NCBI GenBank assembly: GCA_947253655.1
Contig: CAMYAE010000035.1
Location: forward strand, 1 to 12,671
Source: an uncultured Bacteroidales bacterium
GTDB lineage: Bacteria > Bacteroidota > Bacteroidia > Bacteroidales > UBA932
Reading direction: 5' to 3'
DNA length: 12,671 nucleotides
Shown here in pieces: positions 1-6,346 of this stretch. The notes beneath the pieces are model-generated. The model was not told the DNA's origin. It saw nothing but the letters and a program-made list of their open reading frames with translations, and did no database searches. Every line of letters starts with the position of its first letter. The stretch's first letter is position 1. Position numbers and translations under genes: made by a program.

Positions 1-394
1 TGGTGCAGGTTAACGAGACGTATGTTTGCAGTTTGATGTTTCCTTTGAGACGTTGGATGCGCCTGCAAATTGCATCATCGGGCAGGTTCTTACCCTTGCC
101 GTCGGCATTCAGGACAGCCAAAAGAAGCGACGTAAATTCGTGACCGTTTGGTATGCCACGAAACACAACGCCGGTTTCTTCATTGTCTTTCAGTAATGAG
201 AACTGAATGGTCATGACATCAATCTCCAAAAATTCTGCCGAAAGATGCCGGGATGTTGAGACAATGTCGTTGATGAATTCTTTTAGTTCTGCGGCTTTTT
301 CATGTTGCGGGTACACCGTTACTTTGAAAGTATATTGATGGGTTAAGTCTTTAAAGACATCTTTAACCTGTTGTAAGATAGTCGTATCTAACAT
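1..394 (-). CDS. ahpF: Alkyl hydroperoxide reductase subunit F, N-terminal part (cut by window edge)
   Basis: AhpF is the flavoprotein that passes electrons from NAD(P)H to the peroxiredoxin AhpC in the cytoplasm. I translated the minus strand from the ATG at 394-392. The frame stays open for 131 codons and runs off the left edge. It begins MLDTTILQQVKDVF and ends YVSLTCT, the conserved run before the CxxC of AhpF's tandem-thioredoxin N-terminal domain. Cys130 lines up with the first Cys of that pair (Cys129 in E. coli), and the second Cys lies just outside the window. The FAD and NAD(P)H domains and the second CxxC are also outside. The gene follows ahpC by 155 bp on the same strand, the usual ahpCF order. 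A hairpin with a U-tract sits between the two genes, so ahpF is probably made at a lower level by read-through. The identity is based on N-terminal motifs and on context. Confidence 0.93.
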   Translation of the reverse strand, partial: MLDTTILQQVKDVFKDLTHQYTFKVTVYPQHEKAAELKEFINDIVSTSRHLSAEFLEIDVMTIQFSLLKDNEETGVVFRGIPNGHEFTSLLLAVLNADGKGKNLPDDAICRRIQRLKGNIKLQTYVSLTCT

Positions 395-460
395 TGTGCT
401 ATAAATTGTTTATATTTGATTAATTTTTCATTATGTTTCTAACAGGAATGTAAAAGGAAT

Positions 461-527
461 AAAAAAAGGCAGATTGAGAAAGCAACGACGATACATAGTT
501 CGCAGGTGTTTTCTCTAAGCTGCCTTT
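461..527 (-). terminator. Intercistronic hairpin with U-tract between ahpC and ahpF (attenuator or partial terminator)
   Basis: On the minus strand the ahpC transcript forms an 8-bp outer stem (AAAGGCAG, complement of 520-527, with CTGCCTTT, complement of 465-472). After a small internal loop there is a 6-bp inner stem (510-515 with 476-481). Seven U residues follow directly (461-467, partly shared with the stem). Its place, after the ahpC stop and about 70 bp before the ahpF start, suggests partial termination that yields more AhpC than AhpF. The large loop of about 28 nt weakens it as a classical terminator. Confidence 0.6.
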
Positions 528-549
528 CAAGTTGGGTTATTATCCCTTC

Positions 550-1116
550 TTACAGTTTTCCTACTAAGTCGATGCTTGGTTTCAATGTCTCTTCACCCTG
601 CTTCCACTTTGCCGGACAAACTTCACCTGGGTGAGATTCTACGAACTGTGCTGCTGACACCTTACGTACCAACTCGTCAGCATTGCGACCTATGCTGTTG
701 TCTTGAATCTCTGCGATCTTGATCTTGCCCTCCGGGTCCACCAAAAAAGTACCGCGATAAGCTACACCTTCATCCGCTTTGTAAACGCCAAAGCCTTTTG
801 CCAACACTGCCAATGGGTCAGCAAGCATGGTGTAGTTAATCTTCTTGATACTGTCAGATGTGTCGTACCATGCTTTGTGTACAAAGTGGGTATCGCAACT
901 GACAGAGAACACCTCTACGCCCATTTTCTTTAATTCTTCGTACTTGCCTGCCAAGTCAACCAACTCTGTAGGACATACAAAGGTAAAGTCGGCCGGGTAG
1001 AAGAAGAAGATTGCCCATTTGCCCTTGATATCTTCGTTTGTAACTGTCTTAAACTCTCCCTTTTGGAATGCCTGAACCTTAAACTCAGGAACTTGTGCAT
1101 TGATAATTGTTTCCAT
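550..1116 (-). CDS. ahpC: Alkyl hydroperoxide reductase subunit C (typical 2-Cys peroxiredoxin)
   Basis: AhpC reduces hydrogen peroxide, organic hydroperoxides and peroxynitrite in the cytoplasm and is re-reduced by AhpF. The 188-residue protein has the family's usual length. The peroxidatic cysteine is Cys48 in DFTFVCPTEL, with the active-site Pro41 and Thr45 in YPADFT. The resolving cysteine is Cys167 in HPGEVCPAKW. The C-terminal tail after it is present, as in peroxide-sensitive bacterial AhpC enzymes. The ATG at 1116 gives the expected METIINAQVPEF start, and a canonical Bacteroides-type promoter lies 54 bp upstream. ahpF follows on the same strand. In Bacteroides fragilis ahpCF is known to be under OxyR control. 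I found no classical OxyR ATAG-N7-CTAT array here, but a perfect palindrome lies upstream of the promoter. Confidence 0.98.
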   Translation of the reverse strand: METIINAQVPEFKVQAFQKGEFKTVTNEDIKGKWAIFFFYPADFTFVCPTELVDLAGKYEELKKMGVEVFSVSCDTHFVHKAWYDTSDSIKKINYTMLADPLAVLAKGFGVYKADEGVAYRGTFLVDPEGKIKIAEIQDNSIGRNADELVRKVSAAQFVESHPGEVCPAKWKQGEETLKPSIDLVGKL

Positions 1117-1169
1117 CTTTTAATTTAATGTTATGCAATGAATTAATAATTCGTAATTTATAATTATTA

Positions 1170-1200
1170 CAAATATAATCATAAAAACAATAGAAACAAA
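1170..1200 (-). promoter_or_regulatory. ahpC promoter, Bacteroidetes sigma-ABfr type
   Basis: Read on the minus strand, TTTG (1200-1197) is followed by a 19-bp spacer and TATATTTG (1177-1170). This is an exact match to the Bacteroides consensus TTTG / 19-21 bp / TAnnTTTG. The start of transcription should fall near 1163, giving a leader of about 45 nt before the ahpC ATG. Confidence 0.78.
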
Positions 1201-1223
1201 AATCTTCTAACGACAACAATGCA

Positions 1224-1247
1224 AAGAAAAACCATATGGTTTTTCTT
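1224..1247. promoter_or_regulatory. Perfect 24-bp palindrome upstream of ahpC, candidate operator
   Basis: The left arm AAGAAAAACCAT (1224-1235) is followed without a spacer by its exact reverse complement ATGGTTTTTCTT (1236-1247). The centre lies about 70 bp upstream of the inferred ahpC start and about 250 bp upstream of the divergent operon at 1484. This position fits an activator site for ahpC. It does not match the classical OxyR pattern. A hairpin terminator is less likely, because there is no loop, the stem is A+T-rich and no gene ends nearby on either strand. Confidence 0.5.
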
Positions 1248-1483
1248 CGACCTTAACATATTTATAACCTGAGTTCGGGATAAGAAAGTGATGAAAAAGT
1301 TGGTAATCTCGCTATATTTTGCACCTTACCGGTTATGCACGGAAGTTTTACACCTGAATTAGGCAGCATCAACAACCAAGTGCAAGGTTACAACAAAAAA
1401 AACATGAAAAATATATTTTAATTATTAAAATAAAATTGTAAATTTACACCACATTAAATAAAAGCAACAATATCGCTTACAGT

Positions 1484-2773
1484 ATGACGAAATATCTTAT
1501 AGCGTTTCTGTTTATATTCTATCTGTTTAATTTATCGCCGGTTGCGATTTCACAAGATAAATTAGACCCACGGACAGGCCGCTCTGTATATCCCAAGCAT
1601 GTGGTATTCATTCAAGAAGGTCAATCGGACACTTCGATAGTCTATGCAGAGACCGGACTTGTTCCTATTATTTTCAAGATTGACAAGCACACCTATATTC
1701 CTTCTCCACAACTTGACAGCACAGCCGCCCTCGTGGAAAAGGTGATCAATGACAAGAGAATAGACTTCCAATATCTCTGGATTGGAGGAAGCGCCTCTCC
1801 GGAGGGCCCTGTAAAGCATAACATCGACCTCGGTCGCTGGAGAAGTGAGGTGCTATATAAATTCATTATAGAAAACACTTCGGTGGATCCTGCACGGATA
1901 CGAACGGCAAACCTCGCCGAAGACTGGGAGGGGTTCAGGAGGAGTCTCCTTAAAGATAAGGACCACCCCAAAAGAGACACCTTGCTTAATATTATTGAAG
2001 GCACTCCGGACTGGACTCTCAGAAAGAGGAAAATCCAAGCATTGGATAATGGAAAGACCTGGCATAATCTAATATATGGAACGTTTACTCCATACAGAAA
2101 TGCCCGCATGGTTATTGTCTGTAAAGCAAATGAGCATCCCAAAATAAACAGGGTTGCGGATATACAAACACCACTACTATCTCCTCCTTCAATTAAAATA
2201 CTAACACCATATACTCCGCCTCCTGTCTTCCCGACTGCAAGGGAAACAAGATTTATTGCCTTGAAGAATAATCTCTTGATAGACGGAATTCTGGCAGCGA
2301 ATATCGGTTTTGAAGTCGAGTTGTGGAGAAAGACTTCCATAGATATTCCGTTTGTATACTCCCCTTACGACATCAGGGTACCTGACAGAAAAATCAGGTT
2401 GTTCGGCACCCAGCCTGAATTCAGATACTGGCTTGGGAAAAAAGCAGGAGAAGGTCATTTTATTGGTGTTCACGGCACCGTTCTCGGATTCAACATAGCA
2501 CTCAACGACAGAGGTCGTTTTCAGGACCCTAATCATGCGTTGTGGAATGCCGGTATAGGCTATGGATTCAGTCTCAATTTCGGACATGACAAAAGATGGG
2601 CACTAGAGGCCAACATCGGTGCGGGTTATGCCGAATACAAGTATGACACATACCGCAACTGGTATAACGGAGCAAGATTTGAAAGCGATATGGCTGACAA
2701 TTATTGGGGAATAACAAGGGCAGGAATATCGGTAATGTATAAGTGGTACGTTCCACGTAAAGGCAAAAAATAA
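1484..2773 (+). CDS. Outer-membrane protein with OmpA-like domain and DUF3575 beta-barrel, fimbria-cluster type
   Basis: The 429-residue protein starts with a Sec signal peptide (residues 1-23, likely cut at AIS|Q). Residues about 40-213 resemble the OmpA-like periplasmic domains of Bacteroidales fimbrial clusters. The signature is WIGGSASPEG (99-108) followed by N-x-D-L-G-R-W-R (113-120). The usual TDxxG acidic residue of peptidoglycan-binding OmpA domains is replaced by ASPEG, so peptidoglycan binding is doubtful. A Pro-rich linker (226-250) leads to a DUF3575 region (256-429), with KNNLLIDGILAANIGFEVEL, PEFRYWLG, GHFIGVHG and GIGYGFSLNF, predicted to form an outer-membrane barrel. DUF3575 proteins are typically encoded beside FimB/Mfa2-type fimbrial genes, as here. 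I infer a role in anchoring or exporting the products of the next two genes. It is first in the operon, and its stop is one base from the next start. Confidence 0.85.
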   Translation: MTKYLIAFLFIFYLFNLSPVAISQDKLDPRTGRSVYPKHVVFIQEGQSDTSIVYAETGLVPIIFKIDKHTYIPSPQLDSTAALVEKVINDKRIDFQYLWIGGSASPEGPVKHNIDLGRWRSEVLYKFIIENTSVDPARIRTANLAEDWEGFRRSLLKDKDHPKRDTLLNIIEGTPDWTLRKRKIQALDNGKTWHNLIYGTFTPYRNARMVIVCKANEHPKINRVADIQTPLLSPPSIKILTPYTPPPVFPTARETRFIALKNNLLIDGILAANIGFEVELWRKTSIDIPFVYSPYDIRVPDRKIRLFGTQPEFRYWLGKKAGEGHFIGVHGTVLGFNIALNDRGRFQDPNHALWNAGIGYGFSLNFGHDKRWALEANIGAGYAEYKYDTYRNWYNGARFESDMADNYWGITRAGISVMYKWYVPRKGKK

Positions 2774-2774
2774 A

Positions 2775-3821
2775 GTGAAAAAGATATTTATAATATTATC
2801 CTTAATATTGCTCGCGTCCTGTGACCGTACGATACATGAGTATCCGACACCGACAAAAGCAATGGTAATCCTGGAATTCAATGTTGATCGAAGACCACCC
2901 GATTACTATAAGAAAGTGGAATTTGACGAGAACTTCCACCGCACCGTTACAAAGCTTGAAGAAAAACCAGCTTTGCCATATACGCTGGAAAAGGGTTATC
3001 TTATGCGTATCACTGCGGAAGTTTTCAATGCAGCCGGCAATTTGGTGGCACGCAGAGTGATGACTCGTCCGTATGACGAATTGCCACCGCAAGATACGAT
3101 CCACCTGTTCCTCCATGACGGAAAATATAGCGTTGCCGCATTTGCGGATTATGTAAAGGAAGATTCTCCGATAGACTGGCATTATCAGACCAAAACGCTG
3201 AAGGGTATCGATACCGATTTATCAACATATCCTGAGAACGCCCACCTGAGGAGCTGTGCTGCCGGAACAGAAAGTTTTATTATTGATTTCAGACTGACCC
3301 CGGAAGGCTATCCGGCACTTGCAAAAGATGCCCGACACGCTATCTATAACCGTATAATTCCTGTATTTCTTGAAAGGCCTAACGGGAGGTATAGAATAAC
3401 TGCACTTGATTATGGCAATTATCTTTTAGCGGGAGGAGCCTCAGGAGACATATCCGTAAAAGTCACATACCGTCAGTTTGCATCCGTAGGATATAATGTG
3501 CTTGAACGCAAGCCAAATAAATTCATCGGACAATACAGTTTCAAAACGAGACCTCAGATATACTATTCTCCGGATCACAATGAAATTTCTCTTGCAATAG
3601 ACTATATATTCACAGATTGGGAGGCGGAAAATACAGTAATGGCGGATTTTCAAATTTATGATAACGACAAGGAAATCAGCCATATAATGAACGTTGAGAT
3701 TCCATTGAAAAGGAACCATGAGACGATATTGGAGGGATACTTCCTTACCAAGAGTTACGGTAAGAATGACGGTATCAAAATCGATGAGAACTTTGACGGT
3801 GAATTTATTATAAAAATTTAA
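2775..3821 (+). CDS. Fimbrillin-like lipoprotein (Mfa2/FimB- or DUF6562-like)
   Basis: The 348-residue protein begins MKKIFIILSLILLASC, a lipoprotein signal peptide with lipobox LASC and acylated Cys16. The start codon is GTG, one base after the upstream TAA. No in-frame ATG further on would keep the signal, and the spacing suggests translational coupling. The body is beta-rich. It carries YSVAAFADYV (118-127), matching the W/F-A-D-Y/F motif of Bacteroidales fimbrillin-like domains, then DWHYQTKTL, and a C-terminal block with PLKRNHETIL (310-319) and IKIDENF (334-340). Each block has a counterpart at the same place in the next gene's product, so the two are paralogues. The residues after Cys16 (DRTIHEYP) lack the acidic cluster of a surface-export signal, so this protein may stay periplasm-facing or anchor the structure. 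Exact family membership needs a profile search. Confidence 0.8.
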   Translation: MKKIFIILSLILLASCDRTIHEYPTPTKAMVILEFNVDRRPPDYYKKVEFDENFHRTVTKLEEKPALPYTLEKGYLMRITAEVFNAAGNLVARRVMTRPYDELPPQDTIHLFLHDGKYSVAAFADYVKEDSPIDWHYQTKTLKGIDTDLSTYPENAHLRSCAAGTESFIIDFRLTPEGYPALAKDARHAIYNRIIPVFLERPNGRYRITALDYGNYLLAGGASGDISVKVTYRQFASVGYNVLERKPNKFIGQYSFKTRPQIYYSPDHNEISLAIDYIFTDWEAENTVMADFQIYDNDKEISHIMNVEIPLKRNHETILEGYFLTKSYGKNDGIKIDENFDGEFIIKI

Positions 3822-3841
3822 ATATTATAAATTTAATTATC

Positions 3842-5755
3842 ATGAAAACTTTTAAGTATTTTTTCTTTTCCCTACTTATTACAATAATAGGGGCATCCTG
3901 CCAAAAAGAAGAAATCGCCGACAGGATTGCAAGGCCCGGTGAAGAAGGCAATGTAACTCTTAGATTTGCCCTTCCTGAGACAATAGGCGTGACAAAAGCT
4001 CCTACTGCGACCTCGTCGAGTGCCAGAGGCGGTATTACAAACGTGGATATGAGCAAATACGATATCCGCTATAAACTTGCCGTATACTCCGCAGCCGGAC
4101 AACAGGTAATAGCTCCGTCCGTCAAGACGGTTGATAAATATGAGGAAATCACATACGAGATACGCCTTACCCCCAACCGGACATATAAATTTGTCGTCTG
4201 GGCAGATTTCGTAAAACAGGGTACAGATGCGGATCTGCATTACAACACCACTGATTTTACGAATGTAGTATGTACTGACCCGGCTGACAAACAGCTGAAT
4301 GACGAAAGCAGAGACGCCTATTGTATAGCAACCGATATTGCCGTGGGGAATGACGAGATCAATCAGACCCTGGTACTCCACCGTCCTTTTGCCAAGTTGA
4401 GGGTGGTAACGACAGACTGGGGACTTGTTCAGGCAGACAGACCGGATTACTTTGAAATAAAATATTATGGCACGGACTGCAAGAGATTTAAATCCATAAA
4501 CCTTCTTACAGGAGAATCCACCGGTGAGAGTCTGACCGAGAAAGACGATGCTCAAATAATTACATATGAAGCTACTATAAACAAGGACGAAAAAGACTAT
4601 GCCCTAAGCTACGACTCCGATGAGCATAACAGGACCTTGACCGTAGACTATCTAATGACGGACAAGTCAGCCCAGACACCGTTGCATCTTTTATTCTCCG
4701 CCTATAAAAACGGGAAAGGAGGAGAACTTGTTTCCACATACGACTTTAAGACAAGCGTACCTATTCAAAGGAACTACCTTACCACCCTGCTTGGCAACCT
4801 GTTAACGACATCTACGAAGATCAAAGTGATTATTGAGGAAAACTTCATAGAAGAATACAATGCCCATGCAGCATGGTTCGCCCCTCAAGGAGCGACACCG
4901 GTCAAGCCTTCAATAACTGAGAATGACGGAGTAAAGACATATCATATAACTTCCCGTGAAGAGATTATGTGGCTTGCTGAAAACCCTAAAGAATTAGGAG
5001 CAAAGAAAATTTTCAGTCTGGAATCCGACATAGATATGAACGGTATAGACTGGTTCCCTATCGGTCATCGCGACGGAGGGTTCGGAGGACCTTCAGGCAC
5101 ATTTGACGGCAACGGACATACTCTTCGTAATTTCAGCGTCAGCGGCAAAGGATTGTGGACCCACTGGGGTACTAAAAGGCAAATCGGTATATTCGGTGAA
5201 TGGTATGGGACAATAAAGAATGTGAATTTCGAAAATGTCACAATCAACGGGCTCGAAGGGGACGTTGTGGATACGACTGCACACAACGAAAAATCCTATT
5301 TTGCCGGCATCATCGGCTATGCAGGTGGAAACACCTTCGAAAATTTACATGCTACTAATGTATTTATCAAAGGAGCATCATATTCCCAGAATGTGGGAGC
5401 ATTGGTAGGATATTCCAATCCAGAAGCTACATATAAAGACTGCTCGGTTAAACACGTAGTATTCCAGACAAAAGGTGACCAAATTGGCGGTATTGCAGGG
5501 TCTATCCACAAGAATACTACACTGACAAATTGCTCTGCCGACTATGTAAGTATAAGACCACAGAGAGGTTGGTTCGCCCAATCTTTCGGAGGTGTAGTAG
5601 GTGACATTGCAGATGCTACAAATGTTAAGTTTGTAAATTGCACCGCTCCGGAGCATATCGAGTTCCTGAAAGCGGACGGCACTCCTGACACCGAATACAC
5701 TCCTAAACACCCTCTATATGGCAGCAGTAGAAAGGGAGAGCCTACAATAGAATAG
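3842..5755 (+). CDS. Surface lipoprotein: fimbrillin-like domain fused to GLUG-type repeat adhesin tail
   Basis: The 637-residue protein has a lipoprotein signal (lipobox GASC, Cys20) followed by QKEE. This resembles the Bacteroidetes surface lipoprotein export signal (Q-K-acidic), so surface exposure is likely. Residues about 37-340 form a fimbrillin-like domain: YKFVVWADFV (115-124), DLHYNT (131-136), RDAYCIATDI, then VPIQRNYLTTLLGNL (306-320) and a final strand ending VIIEENF. It parallels the preceding lipoprotein block by block. Residues about 360-420 form a linker. Residues 419-605 hold about five Gly-rich repeats of GLUG type, opening with GTFDGNGHTLRNFSV and continuing with IGIFGEWYGTIKNVNF, FAGIIGYAGGNTFENL, VGALVGYSNPEATYKDC, IGGIAGSIHKNTTLTNC and FGGVVGDIADATNVKFVNC. 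Such repeats usually fold as a beta-helix in secreted adhesins. I infer a tip adhesin of a small fimbria. The gene starts 20 bp after its neighbour and ends at a strong hairpin. Ligand unknown. Confidence 0.82.
   Translation: MKTFKYFFFSLLITIIGASCQKEEIADRIARPGEEGNVTLRFALPETIGVTKAPTATSSSARGGITNVDMSKYDIRYKLAVYSAAGQQVIAPSVKTVDKYEEITYEIRLTPNRTYKFVVWADFVKQGTDADLHYNTTDFTNVVCTDPADKQLNDESRDAYCIATDIAVGNDEINQTLVLHRPFAKLRVVTTDWGLVQADRPDYFEIKYYGTDCKRFKSINLLTGESTGESLTEKDDAQIITYEATINKDEKDYALSYDSDEHNRTLTVDYLMTDKSAQTPLHLLFSAYKNGKGGELVSTYDFKTSVPIQRNYLTTLLGNLLTTSTKIKVIIEENFIEEYNAHAAWFAPQGATPVKPSITENDGVKTYHITSREEIMWLAENPKELGAKKIFSLESDIDMNGIDWFPIGHRDGGFGGPSGTFDGNGHTLRNFSVSGKGLWTHWGTKRQIGIFGEWYGTIKNVNFENVTINGLEGDVVDTTAHNEKSYFAGIIGYAGGNTFENLHATNVFIKGASYSQNVGALVGYSNPEATYKDCSVKHVVFQTKGDQIGGIAGSIHKNTTLTNCSADYVSIRPQRGWFAQSFGGVVGDIADATNVKFVNCTAPEHIEFLKADGTPDTEYTPKHPLYGSSRKGEPTIE
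5096..5656 (+). repeat. GLUG-type protein repeat array in the adhesin tail
   Basis: Residues 419-605 of the gene at 3842 contain about five diverged units of 30-45 residues. Each has a hydrophobic-G-x-hydrophobic-hydrophobic-G core (IGIFGEW, FAGIIGY, VGALVGY, IGGIAGS, FGGVVGD), then a polar turn, then N/D-C-x-hydrophobic or N-hydrophobic-x-hydrophobic strands. Cys recurs at the same place in the last three units. The repeat is visible in the protein, not as near-identical DNA, so it is old or under divergent selection. Confidence 0.65.
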
Positions 5756-5777
5756 AATTCGAATATTCCTATTAATA

Positions 5778-5813
5778 AAGAGGTCGGGTGAAATTAATCT
5801 CACCCGACCTCTT
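5778..5813. terminator. Bidirectional terminator between converging operons
   Basis: A perfect 14-bp stem (AAGAGGTCGGGTGA at 5778-5791 with its complement at 5800-5813) encloses an 8-nt loop. It is followed on the plus strand by ATTTTCT and on the minus strand by TTATTAAT. It lies 22 bp after the adhesin stop and 33 bp after the stop of the converging bactofilin gene, so it can end both transcripts. Confidence 0.88.
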
Positions 5814-5846
5814 ATTTTCTGCTAAAATATATTAAAAAGAAAAGAT

Positions 5847-6323
5847 CTACCGTCCTGTAGCAACGACAGAATCAGTCTTTTCTTTTAAGATTGAAGTCCC
5901 GGCAGGTATCCGCTTCCCTAAATCATCGTCCGGTTTTGAAGTAGCGGCACCGGAAGCCACCTTGTCAAATTCGCCGTCTGCAAGCATCTTGCAGTTCCCG
6001 TCGAAATGAGCACCCAATTCCACTACGAGCTTCTTGGCATGAAGGTTTCCGTTAATAATACAGCCCTCTTTAAGGGTCAGGGTGTCCTTTACATAGAGGC
6101 TTCCTGTCATCCTTCCCCAGAAATCCAGATTATCGCAGACGATATCGCCGCTGATTACAGCCTTGTCTCCTACGACTACCCTGCCTTTCGAAGAAATCTT
6201 ACCCTCGAAAGAACCGTCAATCCTTATATCATTAGGTGATGATATATCACCCTTTATCAAAGTCCCTACAGATATTCTACTTACTTCGTTTACATTCACG
6301 TTTATTTCCATTGCTTTGGCCAT
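5847..6323 (-). CDS. Bactofilin family polymer-forming cytoskeletal protein
   Basis: Bactofilins assemble without nucleotide into filaments built from a right-handed beta-helix and act as scaffolds for cell shape, wall synthesis or localisation. This 158-residue protein has the core at about residues 15-113. It opens VGTLIKGDI, then INDIRIDGSFEGKISSKG-like strands (residues 31-47), VVVGDKAVISGDIVCDN, GSLYVKDTLTLKEGCIING and LVVELGAHFDGNCKM, a six-residue periodicity of hydrophobics and Gly. A short polar N-terminus and a disordered charged tail (114-158) flank it, as in the family. The start could be ATG at 6323 or Met5; I used the first. It begins 23 bp after the secA stop on the same strand with no terminator between, so the two are probably co-transcribed. 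Confidence 0.93.
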   Translation of the reverse strand: MAKAMEINVNVNEVSRISVGTLIKGDISSPNDIRIDGSFEGKISSKGRVVVGDKAVISGDIVCDNLDFWGRMTGSLYVKDTLTLKEGCIINGNLHAKKLVVELGAHFDGNCKMLADGEFDKVASGAATSKPDDDLGKRIPAGTSILKEKTDSVVATGR

Positions 6324-6346
6324 ATTGATATAGTATTATTAGTCTG

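Larger units (their letters stand above)
1117..1483. other. Divergent intergenic region between ahpC and the fimbria-like operon
   Basis: This 367-bp gap holds the ahpC promoter and the palindrome listed separately, and no credible gene. For the plus-strand operon I see only imperfect promoter candidates. One is TATATTTTG at 1313-1321, which is one base too long for TAnnTTTG and lacks a matching TTTG at the right distance. The other is TAAAATTG at 1431-1438, 7 of 8 matches, also without a -33 box. A 17-bp A+T-only inverted repeat at 1415-1431 overlaps the second. I saw no long inverted repeats of the kind that flank invertible promoters. Confidence 0.4.

Noticed and set aside
1180..1250. OxyR-type ATAG-N7-CTAT array upstream of ahpC
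   Set aside because: A single ATAG occurs at 1190-1193 but the partner elements are absent at the required spacing.
1415..1431. Inverted repeat ATTTTAAT-T-ATTAAAAT before the fimbria-like operon
   Set aside because: It is made only of A and T in a very A+T-rich stretch, so chance is sufficient. It is noted only in the region description.
1117..1483. Invertible promoter (phase switch) for the fimbria-like operon
   Set aside because: Phase-variable promoters are common for Bacteroidales surface loci, but I found no pair of separated inverted repeats flanking a promoter here, and no recombinase gene in the window.
1693..2340. Minus-strand open frame of 215 codons inside the DUF3575 gene
   Set aside because: It is fully antisense to a gene with a signal peptide and recognisable domains. 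Its translation has no recognisable motif and it has no promoter or ordered context.
3872..4555. Minus-strand open frame of 227 codons inside the adhesin gene
   Set aside because: It is antisense to the fimbrillin-like domain. The translation is rich in Cys, Tyr and Ile without domain signals, as expected for an anti-frame.
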